Source: JAIVGV01 sp035295985
Lineage (GTDB): Bacteria; Acidobacteriota; Blastocatellia; Pyrinomonadales; Pyrinomonadaceae
Direction of reading: 5' to 3'
DNA length: 64,000 nucleotides
NCBI GenBank assembly: GCA_035295985.1
Contig: DATHBT010000004.1
Span: forward strand, 1 to 64,000
Below are positions 7,755 through 17,424 of this stretch, one piece after another (within the stretch, counting starts at the first letter, position 1; each line of letters begins with the position of its first letter). Under the pieces are notes generated by a model. That model ran no database searches. It saw nothing but the letters and a program-made list of their open reading frames with translations, and had not been told where the DNA came from. The position numbers were made by a program, and so were the translations under genes.

Positions 7755-9944
7755 TCAGTTGCTCACGGGGAAGCCGCGCTTCTTCATCAGGGCCTCGACC
7801 CTCGCGTCGCGCCCGCGGAAGGAGCGGTAGCCTTCGGCCGGATCGACCGTGTTGCCGACCGAGAAGATGTGCTGGCGCAGGCGCTCGGCCACCTTCCTGT
7901 CGTAAGGGCCGCCGCCCTCGACGAACGTCTGGAAGGCGTCGGCCGTCAGCACGTCAGACCACAGGTAGCTGTAGTAGCCGGCCGAGTAGCCGTCGCTCGA
8001 AAAGACGTGGCCGAACTGCGGCGTGCGGTGGCGCATCACGATCTCGGCGGGCATCCCCAGCGCGGCCAGCGTCTCGCGCTCGAAGGCGTCCGCGTCGATC
8101 TTCTGCGAGCCGGCGAGGTGCAGCTTCATATCAACCAGCGCGCTCGCCAGGTACTCCACCGTCTCGAAGCCCTGGTTGAAGGTCGAGGCGCGCTCGATGC
8201 GATCCACGAGCGCCTGCGGGATGGGCTTGCCGGTCTGGTAGTGCAGGGCGAAACGCTGTAGCACCTGCGGCGTCGAGAGCCAGTGTTCGAGTAGCTGCGA
8301 CGGGAACTCGACGTAGTCGCGCGCCACGGCCGTGCCCGAGAGCGACGGGTAGGTGACGTTCGACGACAGCCCGTGCAGCGCGTGGCCGAACTCGTGGAAG
8401 AGCGTCTTGGCGTCGTCCCAGGAGATGAGCACAGGCTCGCCGGGCTTGCCCCTCACGAAGTTGGAGTTGTTCGAGACGATGGTCGGCACGTCGCCGTTCA
8501 CACGCTCCTGGCGGCGGTAGGCGTTCATCCACGCGCCGGAGCGTTTGCCCTCGCGCGCGTAGGGGTCGAAGTACCAGAGTCCGACGTGCCTGCCCGTCTT
8601 CTTGTCCTTCACCTCCCAGACGCGCACGTCCGGGTGATAGATGGGGACGTTCGTGACGGGCGTGAAGTCGAAATTAAACAGCTCGCCCGCGACCCAGAAC
8701 ATGCCCTCGCGCAGCTTGTCTAGTTGCAGGTAGGGCTTGACCTCGTTCTGGTCCAGATCGTAGCGGGCCTTGCGAACCTTCTCGGCGTAGTACCGATAAT
8801 CCCACGGCTCGATCTTGATCTTGGCGCCCTCCTTGCCGGCGAGCGCCTGCATGTCGGCGACCTCCTGCCGGACGCGCGCGACCGCGGGCTTCCAGACCGC
8901 CTCCATCAACTGCATGGCGCGTTCGGGCGTCTTCGCCATCGCGTTCTCCAAACGCCAGTGCGCGTGCGTCTGGTAGCCGAGGAGCTTGGCCCGCTCGGCG
9001 CGCAAGGTGAGGATTTCGGTAATGATCGCGTTGTTGTCGTTCTTGTCGCCGTTGTCGCCGCGGTTGACGAACATGCGCCAGACCTTTTCGCGCAGGTCGC
9101 GCCGGTCGGAGTAGGTCAGGAACGGATCGACGGACGAGCGCGTGTTGACGATGACCCAGGCGTCCTTCATCCCCTTCGCGGCGGCGGCCTGTGCGGCGGC
9201 GTCGCGCGCTGACTGCGGCAGGCCCGCCAGGTCGGCCTCCGACTTGAGGGCAAGGAACTGCTCGGTCTCGTCGGCCAGGAGGTTCTGGCTGAACCGCGTG
9301 TAGAGGCCGGCGAGCTGCTGGTTGATCTCGGAGAGGCGCGCTTTGGATTTGGCGTCGAGCTTCGCGCCGGAGCGGACGAAGTTCGTGTGGTAGAGCCACG
9401 CGAGGCGCTGCTGTTCGGGCGTCAGCTTCGCCTTGTCGGGCGAGTTATAGACGGCCTCGATGCGGCGGAACAGGGCCTCGTTCTGCGTGATCTTGTCGTT
9501 GAAGGCGGCGAGGCGCGGGGCCATCTCGCGCTCGACCGTGCGGAACTCCGGCGTGTTCATCGTCGAACTCCAGATGCCGTACACGGTGCTGACGCGGTTG
9601 AGCGTGCGCCCGGCGCGCTCGCCCGCGGCGATGGTGTTCTCGAAGGTCGGCGGCGCGGGGTCGTTGGCGATCTTCTCGATCTCCGACAAATTCTCGGCCA
9701 TCGCCGCTTCGAGCGCCGGCTTGAAGTGCTCGACGCGGACGCGGTCGAACGGGGGCACGCCGCCGTAAGGGCCTTCCCACTTCGCGAGGAGCGGGTTCGA
9801 CTGCGCCGCGGGCTGGGCAGCCGCCTGCGCGGGCGAGCCGCTCGTGTCCGTTGCCGCTCTCACAGTGTTAACCACCGCGCCGCCCGCGACCACCGCCGCG
9901 AGCAGCAGCAGGGCGCTGCTCGAAATCACAGTCATGTTAATCAT
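7755..9944 (-). CDS. M3-family zinc metallopeptidase, Dcp-like, exported
   Basis: This 729-residue protein matches the peptidyl-dipeptidase Dcp/oligopeptidase A family in length. It has an N-terminal hydrophobic signal (residues about 5-30), the zinc site HEFGHALHG in its C-terminal half, and a downstream FETVEYLAS segment carrying the third ligand Glu. The C-terminal region (MPAEIVMRHRTPQFGHVFSS and GYYSYLWSDV) is characteristic of the family. It probably clips dipeptides or short peptides in the periplasm. It is transcribed alone, converging on the propeller gene across a terminator element. Confidence 0.9.
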   Translation of the reverse strand: MINMTVISSSALLLLAAVVAGGAVVNTVRAATDTSGSPAQAAAQPAAQSNPLLAKWEGPYGGVPPFDRVRVEHFKPALEAAMAENLSEIEKIANDPAPPTFENTIAAGERAGRTLNRVSTVYGIWSSTMNTPEFRTVEREMAPRLAAFNDKITQNEALFRRIEAVYNSPDKAKLTPEQQRLAWLYHTNFVRSGAKLDAKSKARLSEINQQLAGLYTRFSQNLLADETEQFLALKSEADLAGLPQSARDAAAQAAAAKGMKDAWVIVNTRSSVDPFLTYSDRRDLREKVWRMFVNRGDNGDKNDNNAIITEILTLRAERAKLLGYQTHAHWRLENAMAKTPERAMQLMEAVWKPAVARVRQEVADMQALAGKEGAKIKIEPWDYRYYAEKVRKARYDLDQNEVKPYLQLDKLREGMFWVAGELFNFDFTPVTNVPIYHPDVRVWEVKDKKTGRHVGLWYFDPYAREGKRSGAWMNAYRRQERVNGDVPTIVSNNSNFVRGKPGEPVLISWDDAKTLFHEFGHALHGLSSNVTYPSLSGTAVARDYVEFPSQLLEHWLSTPQVLQRFALHYQTGKPIPQALVDRIERASTFNQGFETVEYLASALVDMKLHLAGSQKIDADAFERETLAALGMPAEIVMRHRTPQFGHVFSSDGYSAGYYSYLWSDVLTADAFQTFVEGGGPYDRKVAERLRQHIFSVGNTVDPAEGYRSFRGRDARVEALMKKRGFPVSN

Positions 9945-10447
9945 CCCAAAAGCTTACGGAATAAGGCCGCGCCCAGCAAGAAGGGAGAGGGGGCGGGGCG
10001 GCGAACATGTTCAGATGCTTTCTGCGGGCAAAAAGTTCGGCGGCCGGCGGCCGGCGACGGTTCGGGAAAATTCCGCGAGCGCAGTAACCCGCCGCGCGGA
10101 TCAGCCGCCGGGGCGCGTAAAGTCTTCGACGACGAGGTGAGTGACGACGGGCGGGGCATCGCGGTGTGGAACGACTCTGCGTAGTTCTGCGCCGCCACGT
10201 CGTCCTCCGTGAGACGGGCGTACGGATGCCCCGGTCGTCGTTGCGCGTGGCCCGTCTTAAGTTGGCTGTGTGCGGACAAGGGTCGCACCCGGTGCGGCGC
10301 GGGTCAGGTTATAGGGCGCGGGGGTTCGCACCTGTCGTCGTCGCGATTAAATTTTGAACAAAAGGACGCGCCGGCGTGATTCGCCCCGCCTACACTTTCG
10401 CCGGTTGTGCCCGCGCCGAAGGCCGAAAGTCGAGTTTTGACTGACCG
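9945..10447. other. Divergent intergenic region, no gene recognised
   Basis: About 500 bases separate the peptidase (minus) and the oxidoreductase (plus). Short open frames exist on both strands, but none has a convincing start, binding site or recognisable sequence. Promoters for both flanking genes should lie here. Confidence 0.4.
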
Positions 10448-11455
10448 ATGAGTCCCGCGCAAAGACCCGTCCCGTTCTCCGTCCTCGATCTCGCGCCGGT
10501 CAAAGAGGGCGGGACGGTGGGCGACACCTTCCGCGAGACGCTTGAGCTTGCACGCCGCGCCGAAGCGTGGGGCTTCAGGCGCTTCTGGCTGGCCGAGCAC
10601 CACAACATGCCGGGCATCGCCAGCGCGGCGACGGCCGTCCTCATCGGGCACGTCGCGGGCGGGACGAAAACGATCCGTGTAGGCTCGGGCGGCGTGATGC
10701 TGCCGAACCACTCGCCGCTCGTCGTCGCCGAGCAGTTCGGAACGCTCGAATCACTCTACCCCGGCAGGATCGACTTAGGCGTCGGCCGCGCGCCCGGAAC
10801 CGATCAGCGGACGGTGCGCGCCCTGCGCCGCAAGCTCGACGCGGCGGACGACGACTTCCCGCGCGACGTTGCCGAACTGCTCTCCTACTTCGAGCCGGCG
10901 CGGCCCGGCCAGGCGGTGCGCGCCGTGCCCGGCGAGGGGTTGGGCGTGCCGGTCTGGCTGCTCGGCTCAAGCCTCTACAGCGCGCGCCTCGCCGCCCTGC
11001 TGGGTCTGCCCTTCTCCTTCGCCTCGCACTTCGCGCCCGACTACCTGGCCGAGGCGCTCGACACCTACCGGCGCGAGTTCCGCCCGTCCGAACAGCTCGC
11101 AGAGCCTTACGCGATGCCCTGCGTCAACGTCTTCGCGGCCGAGACGGACGAGGAGGCGCGCCGGTTGTTCACCTCCCTTGAGCAGGCGTTCATCAACCTG
11201 CGCGGCGGCCGTCCCGGACTGCTCCCGCCGCCGGCCGACACGGCGGAAGGGCGCCGGCCGGAGTTCGAGGCGGCCGGCATCTGGCGGGTGCTACGCTACT
11301 CCGCGGTCGGCTCACGCGACACCGTGCGCCGCTGGCTGCACGCTTTCGTCGAAGAGACCCGGGCCGACGAACTCATGGTCACGGCCCAAATCTACGACTC
11401 CGCCGCGCGCCTGCGCTCCTTCGAGATCGTCTCAGAGATCGCCGCGGCACTCTGA
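10448..11455 (+). CDS. LLM-class flavin-dependent oxidoreductase
   Basis: The 335-residue protein is a bacterial luciferase-like monooxygenase of the YhbW/MsnO8 type. The diagnostic N-terminal region is present: the FSVLDLAPV strand, then [16 protein letters not shown], and later [21 protein letters not shown] and [15 protein letters not shown]. It is expected to use reduced flavin for oxygenation or related redox chemistry on an unknown substrate. A 119-bp gap follows before the FAD oxidoreductase on the same strand, so the two may be co-expressed. Confidence 0.9.
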   Translation: MSPAQRPVPFSVLDLAPVKEGGTVGDTFRETLELARRAEAWGFRRFWLAEHHNMPGIASAATAVLIGHVAGGTKTIRVGSGGVMLPNHSPLVVAEQFGTLESLYPGRIDLGVGRAPGTDQRTVRALRRKLDAADDDFPRDVAELLSYFEPARPGQAVRAVPGEGLGVPVWLLGSSLYSARLAALLGLPFSFASHFAPDYLAEALDTYRREFRPSEQLAEPYAMPCVNVFAAETDEEARRLFTSLEQAFINLRGGRPGLLPPPADTAEGRRPEFEAAGIWRVLRYSAVGSRDTVRRWLHAFVEETRADELMVTAQIYDSAARLRSFEIVSEIAAAL

Positions 11456-11574
11456 GGTCGTCGGCCGTCGTCGAGTCGCAGCCCTACCCAGACTGATCCC
11501 ACACCGGCGTGAGTTTCCGCGTAAGCGTGTGTGAGGGGATAGCAACCGTCTTTCTCGTGTCGGGAGGTCTGAGC

Positions 11575-12792
11575 ATGTATGACGCCATCATCGTCGGCGC
11601 GCGCTGCGCCGGCTCGCCGCTGGGGATGCTGCTCGCCCGGAAGGGCTACCGGGTGCTGCTGCTCGACAAGGCCACTTTCCCGAGCGACACGATCTCGACG
11701 CACCACATACACCAGCCCGGCGTGGCGCGTCTCCGTCGTTGGGGGCTGCTGGAAAAGATTCAGGCCTCGAACTGCCCCCAGACGACCGAGATTAAATTCG
11801 ACGTCGGCCCCTTCGCGCTCGTGGGGACGCCGCCCCCGGCCGAAGGCACGGCGGAAGCCTACGCGCCGCGCCGCCGCGTACTCGACAAGATTCTGGCCGA
11901 CGCGGCGGTCGAGGCCGGGGCCGAGCTGCGCGAAGGTTTTACGGTCGAAGAACTCACGACCGACGGGGACACTGTGACCGGCGTCCGCGGGCGCGGGCGC
12001 AAAGGTTCGGCCGTGACGGAGAAGGCCCGCATAGTCGTCGGCGCCGACGGCGCGCGCTCCTTCGTCGCACGCAGCGTCCAAGCCCCCGTCTATCTAGATC
12101 GCGGGATGCTCACCTGCAACTACTACTCTTACTGGAGCGGCGTGCCCGTCGATGGCGTGGAACTCTACCCGCGCGAGGGCCGCATGATCGTGGCCGACAA
12201 AACCAACGACGGCCTGACCCTCGTCGTCGCCGTGTGGCCGAAAGAAGAGTTCCGGCGCGTGAGGTCGAACATAGAGTCTGAGTTCATGCGCGAGCTTAAA
12301 GAGAGCGCGCCGGGCCTTGCGGAGCGCGTGATGAGCGGCAGGCGCGAGGAGCGGTTCGCCGGAACCGGCTTTATCCCGAACTTCTTCCGCAAGCCTTACG
12401 GGCCGGGCTGGGCGCTCGTGGGCGACGCGGGCTACCACAAAGACCCGATCACGGCGCAGGGCATCACGAACAGCTTCAGCCACGCCGAGATGCTCGCCGA
12501 GGCCCTCGACGAAGCCTTCACGGGCCGCCGCGCGATGAAGGACGCGCTCGCCGATTACGAGCGCAGGCGCAACGCCGAGGTGATGCCGATGTTCGAGCAC
12601 ACCACCATGCTCGCCAGGCTCGGAGCGCCGCCCGTGGAGTTGCGGCTACTGTTCGCGGCGCTCCGCGGGAATCGAACCGAGACGGGGCGCTTCCTCGGCA
12701 CGGTGGCGGGCACGGTCCCGATACCGGAGTTCTTCTCGCCGAAGAACATGGGCCGCATCATCAGCGCGTCGGCCTTAGTGCCGGCGGCATGA
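11575..12792 (+). CDS. NAD(P)/FAD-dependent oxidoreductase, geranylgeranyl-reductase/monooxygenase type
   Basis: The 405-residue protein opens with a Rossmann motif, MYDAIIVGARCAGSPLGMLL, for FAD binding. I chose ATG 11575 because GGGAGG lies 7 bases upstream and the dinucleotide fold then begins at residue 2. The second FAD signature is GWALVGDAGYHKDPITAQG. A VGADGARS segment sits in the middle. The family includes halogenase-like, aromatic and lipid oxidoreductases. The substrate cannot be read from sequence. A strong hairpin terminates the gene. Confidence 0.85.
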   Translation: MYDAIIVGARCAGSPLGMLLARKGYRVLLLDKATFPSDTISTHHIHQPGVARLRRWGLLEKIQASNCPQTTEIKFDVGPFALVGTPPPAEGTAEAYAPRRRVLDKILADAAVEAGAELREGFTVEELTTDGDTVTGVRGRGRKGSAVTEKARIVVGADGARSFVARSVQAPVYLDRGMLTCNYYSYWSGVPVDGVELYPREGRMIVADKTNDGLTLVVAVWPKEEFRRVRSNIESEFMRELKESAPGLAERVMSGRREERFAGTGFIPNFFRKPYGPGWALVGDAGYHKDPITAQGITNSFSHAEMLAEALDEAFTGRRAMKDALADYERRRNAEVMPMFEHTTMLARLGAPPVELRLLFAALRGNRTETGRFLGTVAGTVPIPEFFSPKNMGRIISASALVPAA

Positions 12793-12893
12793 AGCGCGGG
12801 TGGGTCGAGCCGCCATCGCGGTTCTGACCGCGCGGGCGTTGAGCTGAAAAATGCGGGGCGCGTTAGCCGCCGCGCACTGCAAGCAAGGTTAAT

Positions 12894-12941
12894 GCGATAG
12901 GGGCACGCCGGGGAGGAATGTCCCCGGCGTGCCCCTATCGC
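12894..12941. terminator. 21-bp perfect hairpin between convergent genes
   Basis: Arms 12894-12914 and 12921-12941 are exact reverse complements with a 6-base loop. It lies between the oxidoreductase (plus) and the esterase (minus). No T-run follows, so termination would rely on the strong stem. Confidence 0.65.
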
Positions 12942-12979
12942 GGTCAGGCTTCGCGGCGGCTACGAAGATGAGACGCCGT

Positions 12980-13879
12980 TCACACAGCCGCCTGTGCTCC
13001 GTCCGCGTGAGCACTAAACATCACCGGCGGAGGGAAGGGACGCGACGGGCCGTCCCTGTCCTCCGCGCGCGCCGCGAACGTGAAGCGCAGCCCGTGGTGG
13101 ACGCGGTGCGCCCAGTCCTGCTCGCTGTGGCGCGCGCCCTCGGCGCGCATGAACTCGACCTCCTCGCCGGGCGCGAAACCGCGCTCGACGAGCGCGTCGC
13201 GTAGCGCCTCCGCGTTGCAGTCGGTGTTCGCCCCTTCGAGCGTCCCGGCGTCGATCCAGATTTTCGACTTCGGCCCGCGCGCCAGCTCGTCCACGTTGCG
13301 CAGCAGCCAGCACTTGTCCCACCACAGCGAGGGCGACATGGCGAGCACGCGCCCGAAGGTGTCGCCGCGCCTGAGGCCCAGGTAGAGACTCACCAGCCCG
13401 CCGAGCGACGAGCCGCCGATGCCTGTGTGCTCGCGCTCCGGCTTCGTCCGGTACGCGCCGTCGATGAAAGGTTTTAGTTCCTCGGCGAGCATGCGGCCGT
13501 AAGCATCAGCCTGGCCGCCGACCTTGAAGTTGGGATCGGCCGAGGGCGTGTACTCCTCTATGCGGCGCTCGCCCGCGTTATACACGCCGACGATGATCAG
13601 AGGCTCGATTGCGCCTTCATGAATCAGGTTGTCGGCCGTCTCCGCGAGGTGCCAGTGCTGGCCGGGCACGAAGGAGGTGCGGCCGTCGAAGAGGTTCTGA
13701 CCGTCCTGCATGTAGAGGACTGGATACCTTCGATCCTCGTCGGCGTAGTAGCCCGGCGGGAGATAGACGACGAGCCGCCTTTCATTACCTAAGAGTGCGG
13801 AATGAAAATTTTCCGTGTATTCGAGCGTGCCGCAGGCGGCGTCCGCCGGGCAGGGCTGTAGGTTCGTGCGAGGGTACAT
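12980..13879 (-). CDS. Alpha/beta-hydrolase esterase, enterochelin-esterase/Esterase D type
   Basis: The 299-residue protein matches the putative esterase family (PF00756). It has VVYLPPGY and YPVLYMQDGQNLFD near the N-terminus, the nucleophile elbow GIGGSSLGG (Ser in GSSLG), and a C-terminal EGARHSEQDWAHR that supplies the catalytic His. No signal peptide is evident. Relatives hydrolyse acyl, trilactone or carbohydrate esters. The start ATG follows a CGGAGA binding site, and a divergent region separates it from the next gene. Confidence 0.85.
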   Translation of the reverse strand: MYPRTNLQPCPADAACGTLEYTENFHSALLGNERRLVVYLPPGYYADEDRRYPVLYMQDGQNLFDGRTSFVPGQHWHLAETADNLIHEGAIEPLIIVGVYNAGERRIEEYTPSADPNFKVGGQADAYGRMLAEELKPFIDGAYRTKPEREHTGIGGSSLGGLVSLYLGLRRGDTFGRVLAMSPSLWWDKCWLLRNVDELARGPKSKIWIDAGTLEGANTDCNAEALRDALVERGFAPGEEVEFMRAEGARHSEQDWAHRVHHGLRFTFAARAEDRDGPSRPFPPPVMFSAHADGAQAAV

Positions 13880-14160
13880 CTTGTTATCAACGTCTCCGAA
13901 TAAAACGATAGAGTCCGGGCCATTAGCGCGGGAGGACGGGTTTTTGTACTATTACCCGTCATCCGGCAGGCCCGGCCGGGGTGGCAGGGCGATTGGCGTG
14001 CCGCCGCAGCGCGCGCCAACCCTCGCGCGCTCCTTTACTGTCAGGAATTACCGGCATAAAACAAGGGCGGGCGTGCCCGCAATTTCCTCTCAACAAAATC
14101 GTGCGTTCGTCGTTAACATTAGGAGCAAGGGGAACGTCAGAGAGGTCGGAGGATCGACTG

Positions 14161-16236
14161 ATGAATAAACTTCTGCCGGGCTGTTTGTTCCTGCTCGTCT
14201 GCTGTTTTGCCGCGCCGCGTTGCGCCGCGCAGGAGGCGCGCGCCACAGCGACGCCCGCCACCGCGGATGCCGCGCGGCTCGCGCAACTCGAAAGGCTGAT
14301 CGGGGGGCTGCGGGAGGAGCTTAAAATCCCGGCGCTCTCGGCCGCCGTGGTTAAAGATCAGAAGATCCTCTGGGCTAAAGGCTTCGGCTACGCGGACCCG
14401 GAGAAGAAAATCCCCGCGACCGAGCACACGCCCTACCACCTCGCGTCGCTGACGAAGACCTTCGCCTCGACCGTCATCATGCGGCTCGTGCAGGAGGGGA
14501 AGATCAGTCTGGACGATCCGGTCTCGAAGTACGGCGTCAACCTCGACGGCCCCGGCGTCATACGCGTCAAGCACCTGCTGTCGCACACCTCAGAGGGTGT
14601 GCCGGGCGACCGCTACAGCTACAACGGCAACCGCTTCGGCGAGCTGGATAAGGTCGTCGAGCGCGCCACGGGCAAGTCGTTCGCCGAACTCCTGATCGCG
14701 GACATACTCGACCCGCTCGGCATGGACGAGACCGCGCCGAACGTCCCGCCGACGGTGCAGACGCGTTCGCCGGCCGGGGCCGACCCGCGCGCGGAAGCCG
14801 AAGTCGCCGCGGCGGTCGCGGAACTCGTCGCCGCCTACAACGCGGGCGACGCCGACCGCATCGCTCGCCGCCTCGGCGCGCAGCAGAATGCCTTCCAGTC
14901 GGAGGGCGGCTTCCTGCGCCCCGTCGCGGACGTTGAAGAGCTGCGCGGCGCGTTCCGCTCCGGGGTGAAGCTGAATTTCGAGATGCGCGAGACGGGCGTG
15001 GCCGTTTACGGCGACACGGCGCTCGTGACCGGCTTCTTCGGCGGGACTGTCATGCTGCCCAACGGCTCGACGCGCAGGGACGGGCCGCACCGAGCCACGT
15101 TCGTCTGGAACAAGCAGAACGGCGAGTGGAAGCTCTTCCACTCGCACCTGTCGCCACCGGGCGCGGCGCTCATCACAGACAAATGGAGACAGAGGTTCGA
15201 GACCGTCTCCGGCACGCTGGCGAAAGCCTACGGGCTGGACGCCAAGTCGAACCCCGTCCCGATCAAGTACCCGACCCACTTCAGCACCTCGGCGGGCCTC
15301 ATCGCCTCCGTGCTCGACATGGCGAAGTACGACATCGCCGTCGATCAGAATAAGTTCCTAAACAAGGAGACGCAGCAGCTCGCCTTCACGCCATTCACCT
15401 CGACGAAGGGAGAGCCGCTGCCTTACGGCCTGGGCTGGTTCACGCAAAATTACAAGGGCACGCGCCTCATCTGGCACTACGGCTACTGGACGGGCAACTC
15501 TTCGCTCATCCTCAAAGTGCCCGATCAGAATCTCACCTTCATCGCGATGGCGAACACGGACAACCTCAGCCGCCCGACCGACCTCGGCGCGGGCGACGTG
15601 CTCAGCTCGCCCGTCGGCCTCGCGTTCCTGAAGACCTTCGTCTTCCCCGAAAAGTTCGGCGAGGTCGTCCCGGCGATCAACTGGCAGGCCGCCCCCGAAG
15701 AGCTAAAGGCTCAGTTCAGGGCCGTCGCGCAGAAGCCTTACGCGGACGTTTACAAGAGGGAGTTGCAGACGCGGACGCGCGTGCTCACGAGCACGGGGCG
15801 GCGCGAAGAAGCGCGGCGGTTGATGGGCGTCTTCGGCGAGCTGTACCTGAGGCCGCTGCCCGCGGAGCTGGCCGCGAAGACGCCGCTCGCGCAGATCGTC
15901 CGCGTCGCGGATGACGAGGACAAGACGGCCGAGTTCACGCTGGCCGGGGACGCGAGCGTGCGCGTCTTCGCCATCGGCGAAGGCACGGGCGGGCAGATGT
16001 ACGACTGGGGCTGGATCGAGGACGCCGCGACGGGCCGGAAAATCTGGGAGATGAAGGAGTCGGAGACCAAACACGCGGGCGGGGCGGGGAAGAACCGCCT
16101 GGCCGATGCGGTGGTGACGCTCCCGGCGGGCAAGTACAAACTGCGCTACAAGGCGGACGACTCGCACTCCTTCGACAACTGGAACGCGCTCCCGCCCGAC
16201 ATCAACTTCTGGGGCATCGCGATCTACGCGCAGTGA
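14161..16236 (+). CDS. Secreted serine beta-lactamase-fold hydrolase with nested NTF2-like domain
   Basis: The 691-residue protein starts at ATG 14161 behind GGAGG and has a signal peptide ending about residue 23. The class C beta-lactamase/DD-peptidase fold begins near residue 38, with SLTK at 96-99. The usual YxN motif is altered to YSYNGN near 152-157. HYG at 439-441 stands for the third motif. Residues about 207-335 are not beta-lactamase; they read as a SnoaL/DUF4440-type NTF2-like domain (ELVAAYNAGDADRI, then a beta-rich ATFVWNKQNGEWKLFHSH). The hydrolase fold resumes at DKWRQRFETV. The last 100 residues look like a beta-sandwich. The likely substrate is a peptidoglycan peptide or an ester, not necessarily a drug. 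Confidence 0.85.
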   Translation: MNKLLPGCLFLLVCCFAAPRCAAQEARATATPATADAARLAQLERLIGGLREELKIPALSAAVVKDQKILWAKGFGYADPEKKIPATEHTPYHLASLTKTFASTVIMRLVQEGKISLDDPVSKYGVNLDGPGVIRVKHLLSHTSEGVPGDRYSYNGNRFGELDKVVERATGKSFAELLIADILDPLGMDETAPNVPPTVQTRSPAGADPRAEAEVAAAVAELVAAYNAGDADRIARRLGAQQNAFQSEGGFLRPVADVEELRGAFRSGVKLNFEMRETGVAVYGDTALVTGFFGGTVMLPNGSTRRDGPHRATFVWNKQNGEWKLFHSHLSPPGAALITDKWRQRFETVSGTLAKAYGLDAKSNPVPIKYPTHFSTSAGLIASVLDMAKYDIAVDQNKFLNKETQQLAFTPFTSTKGEPLPYGLGWFTQNYKGTRLIWHYGYWTGNSSLILKVPDQNLTFIAMANTDNLSRPTDLGAGDVLSSPVGLAFLKTFVFPEKFGEVVPAINWQAAPEELKAQFRAVAQKPYADVYKRELQTRTRVLTSTGRREEARRLMGVFGELYLRPLPAELAAKTPLAQIVRVADDEDKTAEFTLAGDASVRVFAIGEGTGGQMYDWGWIEDAATGRKIWEMKESETKHAGGAGKNRLADAVVTLPAGKYKLRYKADDSHSFDNWNALPPDINFWGIAIYAQ

Positions 16237-16275
16237 AACGGCCAGCGCCCTTCGGCCGCCGCGCGCGGTCTTAAA

Positions 16276-17172
16276 TCAAAGCAGCGGCCGGATGGCGTTG
16301 GCGAGAATGAGAGAAGGGTTCTGCTCGTCAACCGCGCCGCCGTCCTCGACCGTCCAGATCGCGGAGAGGACGGCCTGCGCGAACGCCCACGCGAGCGCAC
16401 GGCCCGCGTCGAGCTTCAACACGGACTCGTAGCGCCTGAGTCTCCTCTCGACCGCGGCCGGCGAGTCGAACAGGGTGGGCCGCTCGTATGGGTTGCGGAG
16501 CGCCGCGCCGATCTCGTACTCGATCTCGCCGGCCACGCCCTTCGGGTCTATCGCCAGCCAGCCGCGGCGCGCGTCGAAGAGGACGTTGTAGTGCTGTAGA
16601 TCGCCGTGGAGCAGCAGCGCCGGCTCGCGCTGCGTCGAGCAAAGCTCGGCGTACAAGCGCCGGCCCTGTCCGACGAGACGGGGCGGAATCTGCCCGTCGC
16701 CGCCGGCTACGTAGCGCCCGAACCCTCTCTCCCAGTCCCGCACCGTGGCAAACACACCCGGCGTCGCGCGCGGGTGATGTATTCGCCGGATCACTTCCGC
16801 CAGAATCTCCGTCGCCTCCTCGTCGCGCCCGCCGAGACTCAACTTGGCTAGAGGCGTGCCCGGCGACGCCCTTTCGAGCAGCGCCGCGCCGCCTACCTGC
16901 GCATAGACGCGCACACTCGCGCGCCCGCCGAACGCTTCAAGCACCTCGCCGCTGCGCCACTCGTCGCCCGTCGCGCGGCTCACCTTCAGCACGACCGGCT
17001 GCGCGCCGCGACGGCCGAACGCGACGAGCGAGCTTGCCGTTTCCAGCGTGCGCTCCACCGCGACGCCCCACGCGCGCGCCAACTCATCCGCCCGTTCCGA
17101 CAGTTGCCCGACACCCATCGTTTGCTGCTGGCGATGAAAGTGAAAATGAGCGGCTTGGTCGGAGCCGCCCAT
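16276..17172 (-). CDS. Aminoglycoside/hydroxyurea-type phosphotransferase
   Basis: This 298-residue kinase has the family's catalytic loop LLHGDLQHYNVL and the metal-binding AIDPKGV segment, as in APH(6)/hydroxyurea phosphotransferases. The N-terminal lobe keeps VVLKVSR as the ATP-site lysine strand. A second ATG at 17118 is an equally possible start; neither has a strong binding site. It may inactivate streptomycin-like compounds or phosphorylate an unknown metabolite; resistance cannot be assumed. It converges on the beta-lactamase-like gene, with about 40 bases between stops. Confidence 0.8.
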   Translation of the reverse strand: MGGSDQAAHFHFHRQQQTMGVGQLSERADELARAWGVAVERTLETASSLVAFGRRGAQPVVLKVSRATGDEWRSGEVLEAFGGRASVRVYAQVGGAALLERASPGTPLAKLSLGGRDEEATEILAEVIRRIHHPRATPGVFATVRDWERGFGRYVAGGDGQIPPRLVGQGRRLYAELCSTQREPALLLHGDLQHYNVLFDARRGWLAIDPKGVAGEIEYEIGAALRNPYERPTLFDSPAAVERRLRRYESVLKLDAGRALAWAFAQAVLSAIWTVEDGGAVDEQNPSLILANAIRPLL

Positions 17173-17212
17173 CGTTCAGGAAAGCAGGTTTGTTGATTTC
17201 AGTAAAAGTGGA

Positions 17213-17295
17213 TACCGGTGGAGGGACTTGAACCCACACGCCCTTGCGGGCAACGGATTTTGAGTCCGCCGCGTCTGCCATTCCGCCACACCGGC
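17213..17295 (-). tRNA. tRNA-Leu (anticodon CAA)
   Basis: The minus strand folds into a class II tRNA. The 7-bp acceptor stem GCCGGTG pairs with CACCGGT (one G-U), and the discriminator base is A. The anticodon stem GCGGA/TCCGT holds the loop CTCAAAA, so the anticodon is CAA, reading UUG. A long variable arm (GCCCGCAAGGGC) and a T arm with GTTCAAGTC are present. CCA is not encoded. Confidence 0.95.
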
Positions 17296-17360
17296 GCGAG
17301 GGTGGATGATAGGGTTTCGCCGTCGCGAGCGTCAACTCGGAGGTGCGAACGCGGCAAATC

Positions 17361-17424
17361 GTGAACGCGAACCGTAAACGGTAGAGGACGACTTGTCCTT
17401 ACCTGTTTACGATTCACGATTCAC
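17361..17424. repeat. Heptad-repeat hairpin, imperfect
   Basis: Left arm 17361-17389 pairs with right arm 17395-17424 with a few bulges. Read in reverse, the right arm has 7-base words GTGAATC, GTGAATC, GTAAACA. The stop codon of the VWA gene (17423-17421) is part of a GTGAATC word. Confidence 0.75.
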
